Assembly (NCBI RefSeq): GCF_004151485.1
Contig: NZ_SBFF01000005.1
Location: forward strand, 1 to 64,000
Length of the DNA: 64,000 nucleotides
Direction of reading: 5' to 3'
Source: Sphingosinicella sp. CPCC 101087
GTDB taxonomy: Bacteria > Pseudomonadota > Alphaproteobacteria > Sphingomonadales > Sphingomonadaceae
The stretch's first letter is position 1; each line of letters opens with the position of its first letter. The notes under the pieces were generated by a model. It did not search any database and was not told the origin of the DNA. It saw nothing but the letters and a program-made list of their open reading frames with translations. Below, piece by piece: positions 60,146 to 64,000 of the stretch. The position numbers and the translations under genes are program-made.

Positions 60146-60604
60146 GTGGGCGTCGCAGTCGACAAGGCCTATCAGGGCGCGTGGATCGGCCGGGCCCACC
60201 ATTTCGCGCTGCGCGTCTATTTCGAGGATACCGACGTCGCCGGCATCGTCTATTATGCGAACTACCTCAAATTCATGGAACGGGCCCGTTCGGACATGCT
60301 CCGCGCGGCGGGCATCGACCAGCGCGCCGTGCTGGAGGCCGGAGACGGAGTCTATGTCGTCGCCGAGGCCCACATCAAATATCGCCGGCCCGCCCGGTTG
60401 GACGACGAACTGCTGGTGCTGAGCGAGGTTTGCGAGGTGAGAGCGGCAAGCTGCGTCATTCATCAGCGAGTCATGCGCGGAAGTGAAACGGTGGCCGATG
60501 CGACAGTAACGGCCGCCTTCCTTTCGCTGGACGGACGGCCCAGGCGCCAGCCGCGGGAATGGGTGGCGAAATTCGAGCGGCTGAAAGAGGAAGGGGTGGA
60601 GTGA
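60146..60604 (+). CDS. ybgC: Acyl-CoA thioesterase YbgC
   Basis: A 152-residue hotdog-fold thioesterase, the usual first gene of the tol-pal cluster. The active-site segment is VYFEDTDVAGIVYYANYLKFMERAR (about 23-47; Asp in EDTDVAG). Family members hydrolyse short-chain acyl-CoA or acyl-ACP and interact with lipid synthesis proteins. The start is GTG 60146 with GGGAG seven bases upstream. The end overlaps tolQ as GTGA. Confidence 0.93.
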   Translation: MGVAVDKAYQGAWIGRAHHFALRVYFEDTDVAGIVYYANYLKFMERARSDMLRAAGIDQRAVLEAGDGVYVVAEAHIKYRRPARLDDELLVLSEVCEVRAASCVIHQRVMRGSETVADATVTAAFLSLDGRPRRQPREWVAKFERLKEEGVE

Positions 60605-61287
60605 CCGAAGTTATGCCGACCGACGCGATGTCGCCGATCGCCCTGTTCATGCAGGCGGACATCGTCGTGAAAGTCGTGATGGGCGGGCTGCTGCTCGCCA
60701 GCATCTGGACCTGGGCGATCATCGTCGGCCATTGGCTGAAGATGCGCCGCGCCGCGCGGGAGAGCGAGCGGTTCGAACGCGAGTTCTGGAAGAGCGAGGA
60801 TATAGACAGCTTCTACGAGAAGAAGGGGCGTGGCGAACATCCGTCGGCCAAGGTGCTCGCCGCCGGGATCGCCGAATGGCGCCGGTCGACCGCGGGCCGC
60901 ACGATCGACAAGGACGGTACGCGCTCTCGCCTTGCCGTCGCCCTGCATTCCGCCGTCGCCGCCGAAACCGACCGGCTCGCCGCACGCCTCAACATTCTCG
61001 CCACGGTCGGCTCGGTCGCGCCGTTCGTCGGGCTGTTCGGCACCGTCTGGGGCATCATGCGCAGCTTCAGCGACATTGCGGGGCAGCAGAGCACCAGCCT
61101 GGCGGTGGTGGCGCCCGGAATCGCCGAAGCCCTGTTCGCGACGGCCCTGGGCCTGTTCGCGGCCATTCCGGCGGTGATCGCCTACAATCGCTTTAGCTTC
61201 GGCATCAATCGGCTGGAAGCGCGCCTGCAGCGCTTCGCCGATGGATTCCACGGCACGCTGAGCCGCGAGCTGGAGCTGGACAGCTAG
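60601..61287 (+). CDS. tolQ: Tol-Pal system proton channel subunit TolQ
   Basis: A 228-residue MotA/ExbB-type inner-membrane protein: TM1 at about 18-40, a cytoplasmic loop, then TM2 and TM3 at about 130-155 (ILATVGSVAPFVGLFGTVWG) and 170-200. With TolR it uses the proton gradient to energise TolA during envelope constriction. GTG 60601 overlaps the ybgC stop; ATG 60613 is an alternative start. Confidence 0.95.
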   Translation: MTEVMPTDAMSPIALFMQADIVVKVVMGGLLLASIWTWAIIVGHWLKMRRAARESERFEREFWKSEDIDSFYEKKGRGEHPSAKVLAAGIAEWRRSTAGRTIDKDGTRSRLAVALHSAVAAETDRLAARLNILATVGSVAPFVGLFGTVWGIMRSFSDIAGQQSTSLAVVAPGIAEALFATALGLFAAIPAVIAYNRFSFGINRLEARLQRFADGFHGTLSRELELDS

Positions 61288-61288
61288 G

Positions 61289-61741
61289 ATGGCCATGGGC
61301 CCGATCCTCGGTCCCGGACGGCGCGGCCGCCGAGCGCCGATGGCGGAGATCAACGTCACGCCGATGGTCGACGTGATGCTGGTGCTGCTCATCATCTTCA
61401 TGGTGACCGCGCCCTTGCTCGCCACCGGAGTCCAGGTCGATCTGCCGGACAGCAAGGCGGCGGCGCTCGAGCAGGAGCGCGAGCCGGTGTCGGTCACGAT
61501 CGAATCGAACGGTGCCGTCTTCGTGGACGATGCGCCGGTGCCCGACAGCGTGCTCGGCGAGCGCCTCCGGCAGATCGCCGCGGGCTCGCGGGAGGAAGGC
61601 GGCCCGCGCATCTACCTGCGCGCCGACCGCGCGCTCGATTATGGGCGCGTGATGCAGGTGATGGGCGAGATCAACCGCGCCGGCCTCAGGCGTATGGCCC
61701 TGGTCTCCGGTCCCCCGCAACAGGAAGGTGGGGCGCCCTGA
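61289..61741 (+). CDS. tolR: Tol-Pal system protein TolR
   Basis: A 150-residue ExbD/TolR protein: a short cytoplasmic part, one transmembrane helix at about 27-46 with the essential Asp in PMVDVMLVLLIIFM (about 25-38), and a periplasmic domain (50-145). It pairs with TolQ to form the proton-driven stator. Starts one base after the tolQ stop and shares one base with tolA. Confidence 0.95.
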   Translation: MAMGPILGPGRRGRRAPMAEINVTPMVDVMLVLLIIFMVTAPLLATGVQVDLPDSKAAALEQEREPVSVTIESNGAVFVDDAPVPDSVLGERLRQIAAGSREEGGPRIYLRADRALDYGRVMQVMGEINRAGLRRMALVSGPPQQEGGAP

Positions 61742-62559
61742 TGGACCGGTCGGAGGCTACCGGTGTCGGCGTCTCCCTCGTCGGACATGGCGCCGTGCTC
61801 GCCGTCCTGGTGCTCGGTCTGGCGTCGGTCGGCCGGGCGCCGCCGCCGTCGGACGCGATAGAGGTCTCGTTCGTCGACGAGGTCGGGCTCGTCTCCGCCG
61901 CACCGCAGCCGACGCAGGAGCCCCCGGCCCAGGGCATGGCGCCCGAGACCGGACCGGTCGACGACGCGCCCGCCGCGCCGACGCCAGAGCCGGCACAGCC
62001 GGAGCCGCGACCGACTCCGGCCGCGGCGCAGCCTGCCCCCCGCCAGGCGGCACCGAGCCCGGCGCGCGAAGCGCCGGCGCCGCCACGCGCCCGGCAACCT
62101 GCGCAGGAAAAGCAGGGCACGAGCGGCAGCGGCCGGCGCACCCAGCGCTCGCGCCTCGGCGATGACATCCTCAAGGGCATCGGCGACGATCCGACGCCGT
62201 CCACCTCGTCGCGCCCCACGGCAAGAATGACCGGCGAAGCCCGGGCGAGCATCAACGCCGCGATCCGCCGGGCGCTCGTGCCGTGCGAGCGTCAGCCGCT
62301 GCCGTCGCCGGAAGCGGGAGCGATCAGGGTGGACGTGTCGGTTACTCTGAGCCGCAACGGAAGCCTGGTTGGCGCGCAGGTGCGGCGGGTTCATAATGAC
62401 GATCCCGGGCTCCGGGCCTATGAGGAGAGGATGCGAGACCTCGCTCTGGCGGTCGTGCGCCAGTGCACGCCCATCCGCGGCCTTCCGCCCGAGCTGTACG
62501 ACGTGCCGCGCGGCTGGCGGCAATTCACCTATCAGTTCGATCCGAGGCAGACCCGATGA
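61741..62559 (+). CDS. tolA: TolA-like energy-transducing protein
   Basis: A 272-residue protein with one N-terminal transmembrane helix (about 12-32), a Pro/Ala/Gln-rich periplasmic spacer (about 50-125), and a C-terminal TonB/TolA-type domain (about 165-268: INAAIRRALVPCERQ, VSVTLSRNGSLVGAQV). The spacer is proline-rich rather than the long alanine helix of E. coli TolA, as is usual in alphaproteobacteria. It spans the periplasm to link TolQR with Pal. Its stop overlaps tolB as ATGA. Confidence 0.88.
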   Translation: MDRSEATGVGVSLVGHGAVLAVLVLGLASVGRAPPPSDAIEVSFVDEVGLVSAAPQPTQEPPAQGMAPETGPVDDAPAAPTPEPAQPEPRPTPAAAQPAPRQAAPSPAREAPAPPRARQPAQEKQGTSGSGRRTQRSRLGDDILKGIGDDPTPSTSSRPTARMTGEARASINAAIRRALVPCERQPLPSPEAGAIRVDVSVTLSRNGSLVGAQVRRVHNDDPGLRAYEERMRDLALAVVRQCTPIRGLPPELYDVPRGWRQFTYQFDPRQTR

Positions 62560-63911
62560 AGCATGTTGGCCCCCTGAAGATTCTCGTTGCCCTCGTGGCC
62601 CTGTGCGCGGTGGCGGTGCCGGCGCAGGCGCAGCAGCTCCCTGTGCCGGCTCTGGAGCCAGCCGACGACGAGCCCATCCGCGTCGGCGAAGGCGTCACCG
62701 CGGCGATCCCGATCGCCATCCCCTACATGCCGACCCCGCAGCCGGCGGACACGCCCGCGGGAAATACCGTGGCGCTCGGCCGCCAGGTGGCGGAGATCGT
62801 CGCGGCCGACCTGGCGGGATCGGGCCTGTTCACGCCGATGGGGCCGGCCGGGCTGCGCCCGGTCGCCTATCCGCAGGTGACGGCGCCGGACTTCGGCTAT
62901 TTCGGAAGCACGGGCGCTCAGAACCTCGTCCAGGGCTTCGTCCAGGCCAATGCCAACGGCACGATCACCGTCGGCTGCTATCTCTACGACATTGCCGGAC
63001 AGGTGGAGCTCACCCGCCAGGGCTATGTCGTCCAGCCGCCGGAATGGCGCCGGGCTGCGCATCGCTGCGCCGATACGATCTACACCCGCCTGACCGGCGA
63101 AGGCGCCTATTTCGACACGCGCATCGTCTATGTCTCGGAGACCGGCCCGGCCCGGCGGCGGATCAAGCGGCTGGCGATCATGGATTATGACGGCGCCAAC
63201 CACCGCTTCCTGACGAACGGGCAGTGGACGGTGCTGACGCCGCGCTTCGCGCCCAACCAGCAGACGATCACCTTCATGACCTATCAGGACGAACGTCCGC
63301 GGGTGATGGTCTACGAGCTGGATTCGGGCCGCGCGCGGCCGCTGGTGGACCAGCCCTACATGACCTTCGCGCCGCGCTATTCGCCCGACAGCCGCTACAT
63401 CATCTTCTCGATGTCGGTGAACGGCAACACCGACATCTATCGCGTGCCGGTATCGGGGGGACGGCCGCAGCGGCTGACCAACGCCCCCGGAATCGACACT
63501 GGCGGCAGCTATTCGCCCGACGGCAGCCGCATCGTGTTCGAAAGCGACCGGGGCGGCACCCAGCAGCTCTACGTCATGAATGCCGACGGCTCGGGCCAGC
63601 GCCGGATCAGCTTCGGCGGCGGCGGCTATGCCACGCCGGTGTGGAGCCCGCGCGGCGACCTCATCGCCTTCACCAAGACCGGCGGATTCCGGATCGGCGT
63701 GATGAGCCCCAACGGATCGGGCGAGCGCATCCTGACCGGGGGCGGCTATGCCGAAGGCCCGACCTGGGCGCCGAACGGCAGGGCGGTGATGTTCACCCGC
63801 GGGGCCAGTTCCGGCCAGTTATGGTATGTCGACGTCGCGAGCGGCGTCACGCGCCGCGTCCCGACGCCGCTCGGCGGATCGGACCCCGCATGGTCGCCGT
63901 TACGTGACTAG
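62556..63911 (+). CDS. tolB: Tol-Pal system periplasmic beta-propeller TolB
   Basis: A 451-residue periplasmic protein: signal peptide with cleavage near AQAQ (about 25), an alpha/beta TolB_N domain (about 30-180), and a six-bladed PD40 propeller (about 200-450) with repeats such as FAPRYSPDSRYIIFS, GSYSPDGSRIVFESDR and PTWAPNGRAVMFTR. It binds Pal and outer-membrane partners. Start ATG 62556 is in the tolA end; the longer open frame upstream is not protein-like. Confidence 0.95.
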   Translation: MKHVGPLKILVALVALCAVAVPAQAQQLPVPALEPADDEPIRVGEGVTAAIPIAIPYMPTPQPADTPAGNTVALGRQVAEIVAADLAGSGLFTPMGPAGLRPVAYPQVTAPDFGYFGSTGAQNLVQGFVQANANGTITVGCYLYDIAGQVELTRQGYVVQPPEWRRAAHRCADTIYTRLTGEGAYFDTRIVYVSETGPARRRIKRLAIMDYDGANHRFLTNGQWTVLTPRFAPNQQTITFMTYQDERPRVMVYELDSGRARPLVDQPYMTFAPRYSPDSRYIIFSMSVNGNTDIYRVPVSGGRPQRLTNAPGIDTGGSYSPDGSRIVFESDRGGTQQLYVMNADGSGQRRISFGGGGYATPVWSPRGDLIAFTKTGGFRIGVMSPNGSGERILTGGGYAEGPTWAPNGRAVMFTRGASSGQLWYVDVASGVTRRVPTPLGGSDPAWSPLRD

Positions 63912-63957
63912 ATTTGGACGGCTTCGTGTTTCGACAGACGATGAAAGGGAGAGAAAT

Positions 63958-64000
63958 ATGAGAATGAAGATGATCAGCCTGGTGGCCGTCGCCGCCGCTC
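63958..64000 (+). CDS. pal: Start of pal, peptidoglycan-associated lipoprotein (cut by window end)
   Basis: Only the first 14 codons are present: ATG at 63958 preceded by AAAGGGAGAG, then MRMKMISLVAVAAA, a typical start of a lipoprotein signal peptide. Identity as pal rests on its place directly after tolB (46 bases) in an otherwise complete tol cluster; the lipobox and OmpA domain lie outside the window. Confidence 0.75.
   Translation, partial: MRMKMISLVAVAAA

Noticed and set aside
60143-60160. ATG start for ybgC
   Set aside because: No ATG lies before the conserved hotdog motif; GTG 60146 has a fitting ribosome-binding site.

Overview
The window is a GC-rich chromosomal segment of an alphaproteobacterium, most likely a sphingomonad (Sphingomonadales). 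This rests on the gene content (GapR/DUF2312 followed by yebC and ruvCA, a ybgC-tolQRAB-pal run, purEK, a sphingan/EPS-like locus) and on the short hairpin repeat CCCCAGCGAAGGCTGGGG at the left edge, a repeat type I associate with sphingomonad intergenic regions. No rRNA, tRNA, CRISPR array, integrase or complete insertion sequence was seen.

Layout. 1-513: REP-like repeats, no gene. 514-6060: a prolyl-4-hydroxylase-like oxygenase, ClpB with a heat-shock-type promoter, and two overlapping lipoprotein genes that share a domain, the second fused to OmpA. 6061-7266: a scrambled patch holding an AlbA_2-like remnant, an RTX fragment and a second copy of the clpB promoter and first codons. 7267-10422: a 1051-residue RTX-type protein.

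10542-18756 is an accessory island. A ten-gene minus-strand operon (17056 down to 10542) encodes, in order, a small unknown protein, an XRE repressor-like protein, an ImmA/IrrE metallopeptidase carrying a C-terminal chagasin-like (I42) domain, a cytosolic papain-like (C1) peptidase, a thymidylate-synthase-like enzyme, a helical MazG-like protein, a membrane-anchored dCTP deaminase/dUTPase-fold protein, a 5-hmdU-DNA-kinase-helical-domain-like protein, a three-helix membrane protein and an AcpS-like phosphopantetheinyl transferase. It has a sigma70-like promoter overlapped by a perfect inverted repeat. Beside it lie a broken HEPN-like gene and an EVE/PUA-like plus HNH nuclease. I read this as an undescribed nucleotide- or DNA-modification and protease conflict system. 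This is the most interesting part of the window.

18783-22470: an HTH-hydrolase-PD40 operon, a YqeY-like protein and a stress-type SDR. 22903-38544: an exopolysaccharide locus with initiating glycosyltransferase, four further glycosyltransferases, flippase, ligase/polymerase, pyruvyl transferase, acetyltransferase, chain-length protein, outer-membrane barrel and Wza-like exporter, but no tyrosine kinase domain. 38824-54229: two GGDEF proteins, an M16 peptidase, purEK, gpmA, an M14 carboxypeptidase, galE, an Lrp regulator, zinc-independent L36, a HAD enzyme, NAD(P)HX dehydratase and pyruvate kinase. 54482-64000: gapR, yebC, ruvC-ruvA, an inverted M19-like gene, ruvB, a DUF3089 hydrolase, then ybgC-tolQ-tolR-tolA-tolB and the start of pal, the cell-envelope Tol-Pal machine, with most stops and starts overlapping by four bases.
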